A stretch of 64,000 nucleotides of DNA from Chitinophaga pinensis (GCA_945902745.1 CAMDNE010000003.1:124001-188000); one strand, 5' to 3'; shown: positions 18,349 to 26,919, counted from the stretch's first letter. The notes: a model not told the origin generated them from the sequence alone. Program-made: numbers and translations.

Positions 18349-19119
18349 TTAAGCATTTTGAGATTCGTGAACTATTCGAATAAATTCTGCAGTTAAATTT
18401 TCTGCTTTCATATTTTCTTTAAACGTTGACATGGTTCCAGAAAAAAGCAATTTTCCTTTGTGAATTATTGCTAAATCATCACACAATAAATCAACTTCAC
18501 TCATAATATGACTTGAGAAAATCACTGTTTTACCTTGCTGTTTACAATCCAAAATCAACTTAATGATATTTTCAGCTGTGATAACATCTAATCCACTTGT
18601 GGGCTCATCGAAAACCACAACTTCAGGATCATGAATCATCGTTCTACAGATAGAAACCTTTTGTTTCATTCCTGTACTCAATTTTCCAATGCGTTTATTT
18701 TGGAATTCCTTCATGTCCAACAACGTGTACAATCGTTCTTTTCTTTCTTCCAAATCTTTTTTGGAAACGCCATATAAATCAGCGAAATATTGAATTAATT
18801 CATTTGGTGTCAATCGAGCATATAAACCAGTTGAACCAGTTAAAAATCCAATTTTTTTGCGAGCTTCTTGAGAATTTGAAACTGCATCAATTCCAGCAAT
18901 TTTAATTGTTCCAGATGTAGGTTTAAAAATAGTCGACAACATTCTCAAAGTCGTTGTTTTTCCTGCACCATTTGGACCCAATAATGAAAACACTCTTCCT
19001 GGTTCACATTTAAAACTGATATTATCAACGGCCAATGCTGTTTTTTCAAGTGTATTGAGTTCTTTTCTTTGTTGCCTATTCAGCACAAACTCTTTACTTA
19101 GATTAATTACTTCTATCAT
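18349..19119 (-). CDS. natA: ABC transporter ATPase, NatA type
   Basis: 256 residues. Walker A GPNGAGKTT near residue 49, Q-loop region, signature LSTGMKQK near 148, Walker B VVVFDEPTSGLD near 169 and the switch His (FSSHIMSEVD) near 203. It energises the NatB-like permease encoded 3 bp downstream. Signature TGMKQK is common in the export-type DRA/NatA group. Confidence 0.9.
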   Translation of the reverse strand: MIEVINLSKEFVLNRQQRKELNTLEKTALAVDNISFKCEPGRVFSLLGPNGAGKTTTLRMLSTIFKPTSGTIKIAGIDAVSNSQEARKKIGFLTGSTGLYARLTPNELIQYFADLYGVSKKDLEERKERLYTLLDMKEFQNKRIGKLSTGMKQKVSICRTMIHDPEVVVFDEPTSGLDVITAENIIKLILDCKQQGKTVIFSSHIMSEVDLLCDDLAIIHKGKLLFSGTMSTFKENMKAENLTAEFIRIVHESQNA

Positions 19120-19233
19120 ATTGAGGGAAATTGAAGTTTAAAATTAGTTAACTCACTTGAAGAAAATCAATCAAATACATAAAAGGAGTAAATAGCTTAA
19201 AAAAGATCAAAAAAAAGGATAAGCAAATTTGAA

Positions 19234-20238
19234 TTAATCACAAATTCGACCTTTGTGTTCATCGTTGTGAAAATGGGCATCCAAATCTTTTAATTCTTCT
19301 AATAATTCTGCTGAAGGCGGAATATTTTGTAAAGCACTTAAATCAGGTTGACCTGCATCAACCCATGCTGTATACCAAATAGAACCGACAGCAATTATTG
19401 CAGCTCTCATTCTTCTTTCGACCATTCCGTTCATTCGTTTGTGGTATTCTTGAGAAAACTCATAAGAATAAACAGGAATTGTTGTTGTTCCTCTTTGTTC
19501 GAAACTGTATTTTTTATCAGAAGGGAAAATTGCCGTTAATTCTTTTTCAATTCTTAAGACAGAATCTAAAGCAGTATGTGATCCTTTCACTGCTTCCCAC
19601 GCCAGATCATTCACATTTTTAACATAGATTCCCTTACCAATAAAATAATCATAATCTTCTGCATTTATTTCAACCAGACGACTTTCCCAGAGACCATGAA
19701 TCCCTTTTTGACCTGTCATTTGACCGTTATAATTTTCAGTCGTATGCAATGGAACGTGTGCATCACCAATGTAATGACCAATATCGGCGGAATATTTCAA
19801 GATTAAATCAACATTTTTTGCTTCAAATGCTTTTTGAAGCCTCAATTTCATAATGTTTATATGCCACGGCACAATTCCATAAGTTTGTAAAGTATCTTCC
19901 GTAAACTTTGTCACGGCATCATACCATTTGCGTGGAATAATTGTAAAAGGATCTTCGCCAGGCTTGTAATAATGGTCTAAATCGATATAATGACATTGTG
20001 CTTCCCCTTCAACGGCATAGCGCCTTTTGTCTGGATCTACAGCATGTTCTGTAAGGTATTCGATGTGTTCTTTATAAAACCCGAACATTTCTGGAGGAAG
20101 CGTAAAAACTGCTACACGATTAATTCGTTTATGACCAAAAAAGCCCCATTTTTTTTGAAGAGAATCTGTGTTACTTATTGCCATTATAAAAGGCAAAGTA
20201 ATCAGAAGAATGAGTTTATAGTTTAACCAATTTACCAT
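19234..20238 (-). CDS. Zinc-dependent phospholipase C / S1-P1 nuclease family protein
   Basis: 334 residues with an N-terminal hydrophobic signal. After it come KKWGFFGHKRINRVA (Trp and His of the tri-zinc site), CHYIDLDHYY near residue 80, and DIGHYIGDAHVPLHTTENY near 150 with the HxxxD/H pattern, then GIHGLWES. These ligands match the S1/P1 nuclease and zinc-dependent phospholipase C fold; which substrate is cut cannot be told. The protein is exported. The start lies 23 nt inside the end of comB, so the two genes are coupled. The C-terminus extends past the catalytic domain with an acidic His-containing tail. Confidence 0.85.
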   Translation of the reverse strand: MVNWLNYKLILLITLPFIMAISNTDSLQKKWGFFGHKRINRVAVFTLPPEMFGFYKEHIEYLTEHAVDPDKRRYAVEGEAQCHYIDLDHYYKPGEDPFTIIPRKWYDAVTKFTEDTLQTYGIVPWHINIMKLRLQKAFEAKNVDLILKYSADIGHYIGDAHVPLHTTENYNGQMTGQKGIHGLWESRLVEINAEDYDYFIGKGIYVKNVNDLAWEAVKGSHTALDSVLRIEKELTAIFPSDKKYSFEQRGTTTIPVYSYEFSQEYHKRMNGMVERRMRAAIIAVGSIWYTAWVDAGQPDLSALQNIPPSAELLEELKDLDAHFHNDEHKGRICD

Positions 20239-20935
20239 TTCTAAGAATTGGGATAACGTCTGTTTGATTCGGTGTTAAACAATATTTAATATCCTCGTTA
20301 AGATTCAAATTTTTCAATCTTCGTCGGTGCGAGCTGCTTTTTAAATAACCAAAATAATTATCCTTAGCTGAAAGATACAAATATTTTGCAGCAATTGACG
20401 AATCTTCGTCTGAAGTAAATTTCCCAGTATTCAATAAATAATCAGAAATTGCTCCAGCGCAAATTGTATCTTCTAGGTTAAATTTATCTTGCCAACCTGA
20501 ACATAAACATAATACGTTTTTATCTTGTTCAGACAACCATTTGGACAAGGCATCCAAGTTTAAAAATGAACCGATAACAACAATTTCAGCATCTTTTGCC
20601 ACGTCAAGCGATTTTGTTCCATTAGTAGTTGTTAAAACCACTTCTTTCCCTCTAAAATCTTCATTCATATATGAAAATGGTGAATTTCCGAAATCGAAAC
20701 CTTCAACAATTTGACCTTTACGTTCTGCTCCAGCCAAATATCCTTTTTGCTTATACTCCCATGCTTCCTCAACTGAAGGTACCGGAATAATTGCAGCAAT
20801 TCCATTATCAAATGCAGCGCACATTGCAGATGTAGCGCGTAAAACATCAATCACAACAACTATTTCGTAATCGTCTTTATAGTAATCGTATTCACCTGGC
20901 GTGAAACAAACTTCAATGTGTTTTCTTGTATCCAT
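20216..20935 (-). CDS. comB: 2-phosphosulfolactate phosphatase (ComB family)
   Basis: 239 residues. ComB motifs: VVVIDVLRATSAM near residue 26, LAGAERKG near 68, GFDFGNSP near 79, TTTNGTKS near 103 and GAISDYLL. ComB removes phosphate from 2-phosphosulfolactate in coenzyme M synthesis of methanogens; many Bacteroidota carry it without making coenzyme M, so here the physiological substrate is open (sulfolactate formation is one possibility). None of the other coenzyme M genes (comA, comC) is nearby. It shares 23 nt with the downstream S1/P1-like gene. Confidence 0.9.
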   Translation of the reverse strand: MDTRKHIEVCFTPGEYDYYKDDYEIVVVIDVLRATSAMCAAFDNGIAAIIPVPSVEEAWEYKQKGYLAGAERKGQIVEGFDFGNSPFSYMNEDFRGKEVVLTTTNGTKSLDVAKDAEIVVIGSFLNLDALSKWLSEQDKNVLCLCSGWQDKFNLEDTICAGAISDYLLNTGKFTSDEDSSIAAKYLYLSAKDNYFGYLKSSSHRRRLKNLNLNEDIKYCLTPNQTDVIPILRNGKLVKL

Positions 20936-20978
20936 AATTAGTGGTGAAGATAGGGATTTTAGTTGAATTAGAGTTTAA

Positions 20979-21107
20979 GAGTGATGAGTGTGAAGTGTGG
21001 AGTGAGGAGCGAGGAGTGAGGAGTGAGGAGTGAGGAGTGAGGAGCGAGGAGTGAGGAGCGAGGAGCGATGCAATGAGCTTACCGAATTGTGTGGAGTGAG
21101 GAGTGAT
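20979..21107 (+). repeat. Heptamer array A-left: 13 exact 7-bp units plus two more
   Basis: Positions 20979-21069 divide without any slip into 13 units of 7 bases: GAGTGAT, GAGTGTG, AAGTGTG, then GAGTGAG and GAGCGAG in mixture, ending GAGCGAT. Two further units (GAGTGAG, GAGTGAT) sit at 21094-21107, out of phase. The strand is purely purine-rich apart from T and C at fixed positions. It lies between comB and the divergent four-helix-bundle gene. Confidence 0.9.
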
Positions 21108-21202
21108 AAATAATATTTGATAATAACAGAAAAAATAATTCTTGTAATTAAAGAGATAATTTTTCTTAACTTAATAATAGATAAATATAAAAACAATTCA
21201 AA

Positions 21203-21556
21203 ATGAGTGTGTTACGTGATAAAAGCTACAAGTTTGCATTAGATACAATTTTGTTGAGCAAAGAATTAATTGAAAAGAAAGAATATGTATTAAGCAGGCA
21301 ATTACTGAGATCAGGAACGTCTATTGGTGCAAATATTAGAGAAGCTGGCAGCGCACAATCGAAACGTGATTTCATTCATAAATTATCAATTTCTCAAAAA
21401 GAATGCGACGAATCATTATATTGGCTTGAACTTTTAAAAGACAGTTATTGCATTAATCAACAGCAGTTTGAGTCAATGCATGTGCAAGCAAATGAAATTT
21501 TTAAAATGTTAAAAAGTAGTATTATTACCGCTAGACAAAACCTTAATCAAAATTGA
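21203..21556 (+). CDS. Four-helix-bundle protein (S23/IVP family)
   Basis: 117 residues. It has the family signature LLRSGTSIGANIREA (residues 34-48), followed by KRDFIHKLSISQKECDE and YWLELL. Relatives are encoded in intervening sequences of 23S rRNA genes, and the Avd proteins of diversity-generating retroelements share the fold; stand-alone copies are common in Bacteroidota without known role. No reverse transcriptase, template repeat or rRNA is near. The gene lies between inverted heptamer arrays (20979-21107 and 21601-21629), which suggests a unit that moved together. Start ATG at 21203 follows an AT-rich leader with no clear Shine-Dalgarno site. Confidence 0.88.
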   Translation: MSVLRDKSYKFALDTILLSKELIEKKEYVLSRQLLRSGTSIGANIREAGSAQSKRDFIHKLSISQKECDESLYWLELLKDSYCINQQQFESMHVQANEIFKMLKSSIITARQNLNQN

Positions 21557-21600
21557 TTTTTTTGCAAACAATCATTACTCATCCAATAAATTAGAAAAAA

Positions 21601-21629
21601 ACTCCTCGTTCATCACTCTTCACTCGTCA
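21601..21629 (-). repeat. Heptamer array A-right, inverted relative to A-left
   Basis: Read on the minus strand, the array starts inside the TGA stop of the DUF3817 gene (21629-21627) and continues with units GAGTGAA, GAGTGAT, GAACGAG and part of a fifth. The units are the same type as the array on the other side of the four-helix-bundle gene but in opposite orientation. Confidence 0.78.
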
Positions 21630-21923
21630 CTGAGCAGTTTTCTTCAAAAGCTTCCAATCGGCCCAAAAAGTCATAAATGGGATAAGTGACGCAATCAAAA
21701 GAATTGCTGCAGTTTTGGTTGAATATTTGCGGTCAAAATAATTTAGAGCGACCCATAAACAATATGCTAAAAATAAACCTCCATGGATGATTCCAACAAC
21801 ATAATTAGGTCCTTTGATTTCCATCATATATTTCAAAGGCATTGTTAGTCCAAATGAGATGTATGAAATTCCTTCTAGTATTGCGAGTAATCGCAATTGT
21901 CCGTATTTAGTTTTTAAATTCAT
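21627..21923 (-). CDS. DUF3817 small membrane protein
   Basis: 98 residues with three predicted membrane helices (about 10-32, 42-62, 72-90). The pattern LRLLAILEGISYISFG and VVGIIHGGLF matches DUF3817 (YdzA-like). The function is unknown. The gene lies 6 bp after the stop of the GNAT gene, so the two form one operon. Confidence 0.87.
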   Translation of the reverse strand: MNLKTKYGQLRLLAILEGISYISFGLTMPLKYMMEIKGPNYVVGIIHGGLFLAYCLWVALNYFDRKYSTKTAAILLIASLIPFMTFWADWKLLKKTAQ

Positions 21924-21929
21924 GTTGTT

Positions 21930-22451
21930 TTATTTATGATTCCCAGTGCCAAAAATAAACACTTCCATGCCTTCATAGGTAGAATTGAAGATTATTTCCA
22001 TATTATTTTTTCTAGCCACGTTTTGAGACGCATAATTTTCGAGATCTATAATCGAAATAAACTGTGTAGCAATCTTGTTTTCAAAACCAAATTTTTTCAT
22101 TTGTTGAGAAGCTTCAGATGCAAATCCTTTTCCCCAATAATTCGGCATGAATGAATAAGCAATTTCATGAAAAGAATTTCCTTCTAATTCTCGAGGAATA
22201 ATTCCTGACATTCCAATCAACTTACCTGTTGCTTTTTCAATAACTGCTAAATGACCTAATCCTTCTTCTTCGTAGCGCTGAAATTGGCGTGTAATCCATC
22301 CTGTGGCCAATTCCAAATGAGATTTTGTCATGTCAAGTCCAAGAAAATGAAGCAAATTATTATCAATGAAAAATTCTGTCCATAAAGAAATATCAGCTTC
22401 AGTGAGTTTTCTATAGTGTAATCGTTCAGATTCTTGGTTGAAATAAGTCAT
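21930..22451 (-). CDS. GNAT family N-acetyltransferase (RimJ-like)
   Basis: 173 residues. A RimJ/RimL-type start (ERLHYRKLTEADI) leads to the acetyl-CoA loop (MPNYWGKGFASEASQ, near residues 101-115) and a typical end with ENYASQNVARKNNM. It moves an acetyl group from acetyl-CoA to an amine; the target may be a protein N-terminus or small molecule and cannot be inferred. Operon with DUF3817. Confidence 0.88.
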   Translation of the reverse strand: MTYFNQESERLHYRKLTEADISLWTEFFIDNNLLHFLGLDMTKSHLELATGWITRQFQRYEEEGLGHLAVIEKATGKLIGMSGIIPRELEGNSFHEIAYSFMPNYWGKGFASEASQQMKKFGFENKIATQFISIIDLENYASQNVARKNNMEIIFNSTYEGMEVFIFGTGNHK

Positions 22452-22467
22452 GGGTTAAAGATACGAA

Positions 22468-22523
22468 GGGATTCGGAATTTGGGATTCGGGATTCGGGAT
22501 TTTTAATTAATAACTTGTAATGC
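22468..22523. repeat. Heptamer array E with GGGATTC units
   Basis: Positions 22468-22502 are five clean 7-base units: GGGATTC, GGAATTT, GGGATTC, GGGATTC and GGGATTT. The 7-base pattern continues with TTAATTA and ATAACTT. It sits between the pseudouridine synthase stop and the GNAT start. Confidence 0.82.
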
Positions 22524-22583
22524 TCCTTCATAAAATGTTCTTTAAATAATTTTTAAATCTATTTTTAAAATTAAACTTTCCTC

Positions 22584-24263
22584 TCAAAACTCCGCCTCAA
22601 CTCTTACCACCATTTTCTCCTTCGTTATTGGATGAAGAAATTCAATAGCTTCTGCATGTAAATATAATCGATTAGCTTTTACACCGTATAAATCATCACC
22701 AACTATAGCGCAATTTAAACCAAGAGAATGTGCTGAATGCACGCGTAATTGATGCGTTCGACCGGTTATAGGGAAAAATTGAATCCGTGTTTGCCCATTC
22801 AAACGTTTTAAAACTTTCCATTTGGTGTAGGCTCTTTTGCCATGCTCAAAACAAACTAATTGTTGTGGTCGATTCTCTAAGTCTACGCGCAATGGCAACT
22901 CAATAACTCCTTCCTCCTCTTCAATGATTCCATCTAGAAGTGCTACATATTGTTTTTTAACTACCCGGTTTAAAAATTGTCGTTGCAAGGTTTTATGTAC
23001 TTCCTTCGTTTTGGAAATAAGCATCAAACCAGAAGTAGACATATCTAAACGGTGAACGATCAGCGGACCTTTGGCTTCGGGATATTTTAATTTCATGCGG
23101 TCATAAACCGAATCTTGAATATTTTTCCCTGGAACCGATAAAAATTCTGCTGGTTTATTAATGACAACTATATATTCGTCTTCAAAAATAGTTTCTAATT
23201 CTTTTCCGAATGCAGGATTGGTGAGCATCGGATTTTCATCCATGTTCATACCTTGAAGCATATGCGCTAAAATCGGCTCACATTTTCCACGACAAGCGGG
23301 ATAAAAATTCCCATGCTTACGAATTTCAGAATCAGGCGATTGACCCCACCAAAATTCAGCAATGGATAGCGGTTTCAAATCATGCAAAAAAGCATATTGT
23401 AGTAATTTCGGTGCTGCACATTCTCCAGCTCCGGCAGGTGGTTTTATTTCTAAATTTCTTTGAAAAATATCCGTTAAGTTCTTTGTCGCTTTTTGCTGAT
23501 TCAAGAAATTATAGTGTTCAAAAATCTGATTTTGAAGGGCGGATGATTTTTGTTTGCGCTCTTCTTTTAGTAGATTAATCTCCTTTTCAAAAAATTCTAT
23601 CTCAGCTGATATGTTTGCTAATTTATCTTTCCAAAAATTCGTGCAATCCTTTACTGCGTAATGTTGTTGTACACTTTCTTTACCCAATTCAATTAAAAGA
23701 AGTGCTAATTCGGATTCATTTAAGGACACTTTTGCGCTTTGTCGTAATTCTTTACGACCTTCTTTTCCGTTACGTGCTTTTTGCTTGATTTCATTCAGTT
23801 CTATTGCTGATTTCGCCTTTTCTTCGGTCAACAGTTTTTTTAAATCAATTAGTTCTACCCTATTTTCAAGCGCTTCGATTCTCGAATTTATTTCACTGAT
23901 TATAATTTCACCTTGTCTGAAAAAACCTGTTTCTTCCAAGATATCAAACACGGGAGGCACAAAGTTGGGTAAGTGATTCACACCAGCCAATTTTCCTGAA
24001 AAAGCCGAAAGATAGCCAATCACCCCTTCCCTGTTTTGCACGACCAACACACCAAACATTTTTCCAATTGCAAGGCCTTCTTGATCTTCAATCAAACCAA
24101 AATTATGTTTCCATAAAGTTTGAATAGTCAAGGATTCTTGTAATTCTTTCGCTGCCAAAACACATAACGGATCTGGCGTGTAATAAAATGGGAAATTGAA
24201 CTTGACAGGAAGTTTAAATGAATCAATTGATTCTTTGAAATGGGTAAAACAGTTTTGATTCAA
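22584..24263 (-). CDS. RluA family pseudouridine synthase with long N-terminal extension
   Basis: 559 residues, about twice a plain RluA. The C-terminal catalytic domain (about 355-559) has HRLDMSTSG with catalytic Asp407 and GRTHQLRVH near 501. The first 350 residues hold an alpha/beta region (GKMFGVLVV, GYLSAFSG near 67-90), a long charged coiled coil (about 120-260), and a Cys-bearing segment GECAAPKLLQYA near 280 with PACRGKC at 322-328. The enzyme isomerises uridine in rRNA or tRNA (RluA type: 23S U746 and tRNA U32). This long form is seen in Bacteroidota and some gammaproteobacteria; the role of the N-terminal part is unknown. Confidence 0.88.
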   Translation of the reverse strand: MNQNCFTHFKESIDSFKLPVKFNFPFYYTPDPLCVLAAKELQESLTIQTLWKHNFGLIEDQEGLAIGKMFGVLVVQNREGVIGYLSAFSGKLAGVNHLPNFVPPVFDILEETGFFRQGEIIISEINSRIEALENRVELIDLKKLLTEEKAKSAIELNEIKQKARNGKEGRKELRQSAKVSLNESELALLLIELGKESVQQHYAVKDCTNFWKDKLANISAEIEFFEKEINLLKEERKQKSSALQNQIFEHYNFLNQQKATKNLTDIFQRNLEIKPPAGAGECAAPKLLQYAFLHDLKPLSIAEFWWGQSPDSEIRKHGNFYPACRGKCEPILAHMLQGMNMDENPMLTNPAFGKELETIFEDEYIVVINKPAEFLSVPGKNIQDSVYDRMKLKYPEAKGPLIVHRLDMSTSGLMLISKTKEVHKTLQRQFLNRVVKKQYVALLDGIIEEEEGVIELPLRVDLENRPQQLVCFEHGKRAYTKWKVLKRLNGQTRIQFFPITGRTHQLRVHSAHSLGLNCAIVGDDLYGVKANRLYLHAEAIEFLHPITKEKMVVRVEAEF

Positions 24264-24354
24264 TGAGAAAACTTGAAATATTTACGTGTAAAAATAGCAA
24301 GGATTAACTGATTGAAGTCCGTGATTCCAGAGAATTATAGTAAATTTATTTTCT

Positions 24355-24912
24355 ATGATAACGTATATTTTAATTTTAAGAGGAATTAATGTTGGCGGAC
24401 ATCGATCAATAAAAATGACAGATTTAAAAATTCTATTGTCTAGTTTAGGCTTTATGAATATCCAAACCTATATTCAAAGTGGAAACATCGTTTTTCAATT
24501 TGCTGAAACAAGTGAGAAAGTACTTGAAGAAATGATCTGTTCGGCCATTAAAAAACAGTATGATTTTGATGTTCCAACAATGGTGAAAGGTATCACCGAA
24601 ATGAAAGAGATTGTGGCTAAAAATCCCTATTTGAAAGATGAATCAAAGGATATTTCTCATTTGCATGTCACTTTTCTAGATGATATTCCGGCTCAAGAAA
24701 TACTCAACACACTCGCAAGTGGTGATTATAAATCTGATGAATATACATTGGTTGGAAAAAACATCTACGTCTATTGCCCGAATGGTTATGGAAAAACCAA
24801 ACTCACTAATACTTTTTTCGAAAATAAATTGAAAGTTGCAGCAACGACAAGAAATTGGAAAACAACGAATGAATTAATAAAGATGGCAGAGAAAATTGAA
24901 ATTAGTTGTTAG
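24355..24912 (+). CDS. DUF1697 family protein
   Basis: 185 residues, no membrane segment. The N-terminus carries the family pattern LRGINVGGHRSIKM (residues 8-21), then YIQSGNIVF, and the C-terminal TRNWKTTNELIKMA. DUF1697 has two ferredoxin-like domains and no known function. The final codons and the stop lie inside a heptamer array (24902-24943), so the last residues come from repeat DNA. Confidence 0.9.
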   Translation: MITYILILRGINVGGHRSIKMTDLKILLSSLGFMNIQTYIQSGNIVFQFAETSEKVLEEMICSAIKKQYDFDVPTMVKGITEMKEIVAKNPYLKDESKDISHLHVTFLDDIPAQEILNTLASGDYKSDEYTLVGKNIYVYCPNGYGKTKLTNTFFENKLKVAATTRNWKTTNELIKMAEKIEISC

Positions 24913-24943
24913 TTGTTAGTTGCGAATTACAAATTACTAGTTT
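24902..24943 (+). repeat. Heptamer array D-left, covering the DUF1697 stop codon
   Basis: Six 7-base units run without slip: TTAGTTG three times, then CGAATTA, CAAATTA and CTAGTTT. The TAG stop of DUF1697 (24910-24912) lies in the array, so the repeat begins in the coding end. Confidence 0.85.
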
Positions 24944-24989
24944 TTGAACCAAAATGATTTGTTGAATTTTCATGATACCAGCGGATTTC

Positions 24990-25047
24990 TAATTAACTCG
25001 CAACTTGTAATTATTTTAACTTGTAACTGTCAACTTGTAATTAGCAA
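24990..25047 (-). repeat. Heptamer array D-right, inverted partner of D-left
   Basis: Units TAATTAA, CTCGCAA and CTTGTAA, a 2-base slip, then CTTGTAA, CTGTCAA, CTTGTAA and TTAGCAA. In reverse complement these resemble D-left (shared AATTACAA). The two arrays are about 46 bp apart. Confidence 0.82.
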
Positions 25048-25072
25048 ATTCAGTTTAAACTCTCTTTTTAAT

Positions 25073-25080
25073 TATATTTG
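25073..25080 (+). promoter_or_regulatory. -7 box for the PagL-like gene
   Basis: TATATTTG matches TAnnTTTG. It overlaps a possible TTG start at 25078, so translation must begin at the ATG at 25096. Confidence 0.6.
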
Positions 25081-25095
25081 ACTACAGTATTAACC

Positions 25096-26205
25096 ATGAA
25101 CTTTAAAACCATTAAAATTTTCTGTTTGCTTTTCTGCTTGACTTCATGTTATGTGGCAAATTCGCAATCTAAATTCACAGATAATTTATCATTGAGGCTG
25201 GATGCGCATTATGGTTTTATATTACCCGAATACAGTAATTTCAATCTTCTCATCAATAAACCATCATCGGGTTTTGAATTTAGTTTAGAAAAGAAAACAA
25301 CTGGGAAAACATTTTGGGAACAGGTTTATAAATACCCAGAATTTGGACTGACATTTTTCTTCATTACATTAGGGAATAAAGATGTTTTAGGCAATGAATT
25401 GGCTATATATCCTTATGTTAAAACGTTTTTAATTCGCAAGGAACGTTTTCAACTCACCAATCAATTTGGTTTAGGTGTTGGCTATCTTACCAAGAAATTC
25501 GATTTACAGACCAACTACCAAGAAATAGCGATTGGTTCGCACTTAAACGTACATTTTAATTATAAATTAGCTACTCAATATAGACTTTCAAATCGCTTCA
25601 CCTTGAATGCTGGAATCTCCTTTAGCCATTGTTCTAATGCTAATATGTCAGAGCCTAATTTGGGAATCAATCTGGTAACAGGTTTTGCTGGTTTGAATTA
25701 CGCATTGAGTAAACCATCTAAATTCTCAACAAATGAAATTCCTCAACATCAACCAAAACACGAATTTGCGCTAATATACGCCGCAGGAGGAAAACATACA
25801 CGTGCACTTCAATCAACGGTTTATTTCACTTCCTCTCTTTCAGCCGAATATAAATTTCATTGGAAACGTAAATTTCATTTTGGTGGAGGATTAGATTTGT
25901 TTTATGATTCATCCACAAAAGTAGAAATGGGACAGGATAACCCCGATTATAAATCCATTTATGATTTCAGGACAGGCTTTCATATTTCCCAAGAGTTTGT
26001 ATATGATCGATTTAGCTTCATTTTACAAGAAGGAATTTATGTCGGTTTGGTTGATCGAGTAGATAAAAGTGTGATGTACAACCGTGCAATTTTGCGCTGG
26101 AAGTTCAGTGATCGCTTCTTAATCAGTGTGTCAATGAAATCCCATTTGCACATTTTAGATTACCCTGAATTAGGATTTGGATATTATTTTATCAAAAAGA
26201 AATGA
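25096..26205 (+). CDS. Acyloxyacyl hydrolase / lipid A deacylase-like outer-membrane protein (PagL family)
   Basis: 369 residues from the chosen ATG. Signal peptide at the N-terminus, ending near residue 24, with a possible lipobox (LTSC). The body alternates aromatic strands as in a beta-barrel. Near residue 185 it carries HCSNANMSEPNLG; PagL proteins use a His-x-Ser pair in such a motif to remove an acyl chain from lipid A. Most PagL are about 150-190 residues, so this is a longer Bacteroidota type. The ATG was preferred to the upstream TTG because a promoter -7 box covers that TTG. Overlaps the next start by 4 nt. Confidence 0.8.
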   Translation: MNFKTIKIFCLLFCLTSCYVANSQSKFTDNLSLRLDAHYGFILPEYSNFNLLINKPSSGFEFSLEKKTTGKTFWEQVYKYPEFGLTFFFITLGNKDVLGNELAIYPYVKTFLIRKERFQLTNQFGLGVGYLTKKFDLQTNYQEIAIGSHLNVHFNYKLATQYRLSNRFTLNAGISFSHCSNANMSEPNLGINLVTGFAGLNYALSKPSKFSTNEIPQHQPKHEFALIYAAGGKHTRALQSTVYFTSSLSAEYKFHWKRKFHFGGGLDLFYDSSTKVEMGQDNPDYKSIYDFRTGFHISQEFVYDRFSFILQEGIYVGLVDRVDKSVMYNRAILRWKFSDRFLISVSMKSHLHILDYPELGFGYYFIKKK

Positions 26206-26918
26206 AACTAGTTATCTATATCGCTCTGTTAGTAGGATTTATTGGAATTAATTCTTGTAAAAAATCAATGAATTCAACTATCATTGAAAAATCGTTGGAA
26301 GAATTTGACACAGTAACATTTAATAGCTCCTTTGAAGTATTTTTAATTCAAGGAACCGAGAATAAAATTAAAATTGAAGGAGCCGAACGAATCATTGACA
26401 ATATTGATTTCACTATAAAAAATAATACCTTAACACTTGAAAATTCATTCAAACATGGTTGGCTTCATCCTTCTAAAAACAAAATCAAAGTTTATTTAAC
26501 AGTTAATCAATTAAGTCGAATCAATGCAAATGAAACATGCAAAATTCAATCTATCAATACGCTTATTGGAACTGAAATTGGTTTAGTCTTTACAAGTAAA
26601 CTGAACGAAGCGACATTAAATTTAAATTGTAACACGTTCTATTACTGGAACAATTTTCCATGTGGAGGAAAAGTAACTTTATCTGGAACCACGAACGAAT
26701 TAAAAATTTGGAATGTTGCTTTAATGGCAGTCGATGCTCAAGATCTTGTTTCAAACTATGTATTAGTAAACAATGCATCAAAAGGTGACTGTAAATTCAC
26801 TTGTCTTCAAACATTAGATTACTCAATTACAGGTGAAGGAAATATTTATGTTAGTGGCAATCCATCTTCAATTATCAAAAGTGGCGAAAGTTCAACTGGA
26901 AAATTAATCTTACAATAA
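26202..26918 (+). CDS. DUF2807 (putative adhesin head GIN) lipoprotein
   Basis: 238 residues with a lipoprotein signal (GINSCKK, acceptor Cys near residue 19). The rest is a repetitive beta-helix-like domain with DUF2807 features: FDTVTFNSSFEVFLIQG near residue 35, IKIEGAERII, and a closing SGEGNIYVSGNP-like turn near 212. DUF2807 proteins are surface or periplasmic, of unknown function. It overlaps the PagL-like gene by 4 nt, so the two are made together at the envelope. Confidence 0.83.
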   Translation: MKLVIYIALLVGFIGINSCKKSMNSTIIEKSLEEFDTVTFNSSFEVFLIQGTENKIKIEGAERIIDNIDFTIKNNTLTLENSFKHGWLHPSKNKIKVYLTVNQLSRINANETCKIQSINTLIGTEIGLVFTSKLNEATLNLNCNTFYYWNNFPCGGKVTLSGTTNELKIWNVALMAVDAQDLVSNYVLVNNASKGDCKFTCLQTLDYSITGEGNIYVSGNPSSIIKSGESSTGKLILQ

Positions 26919-26919
26919 A

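Noticed and set aside
20975-21196. A minus-strand reading frame of 73 codons with LLTPHSS repeats
   Set aside because: It is a translation of the 7-bp array; a period of 7 repeats in protein every seven residues. No start region or family supports it.
21203-21556. Four-helix-bundle gene as an Avd of a diversity-generating retroelement
   Set aside because: No reverse transcriptase and no template/variable repeat pair in the window.
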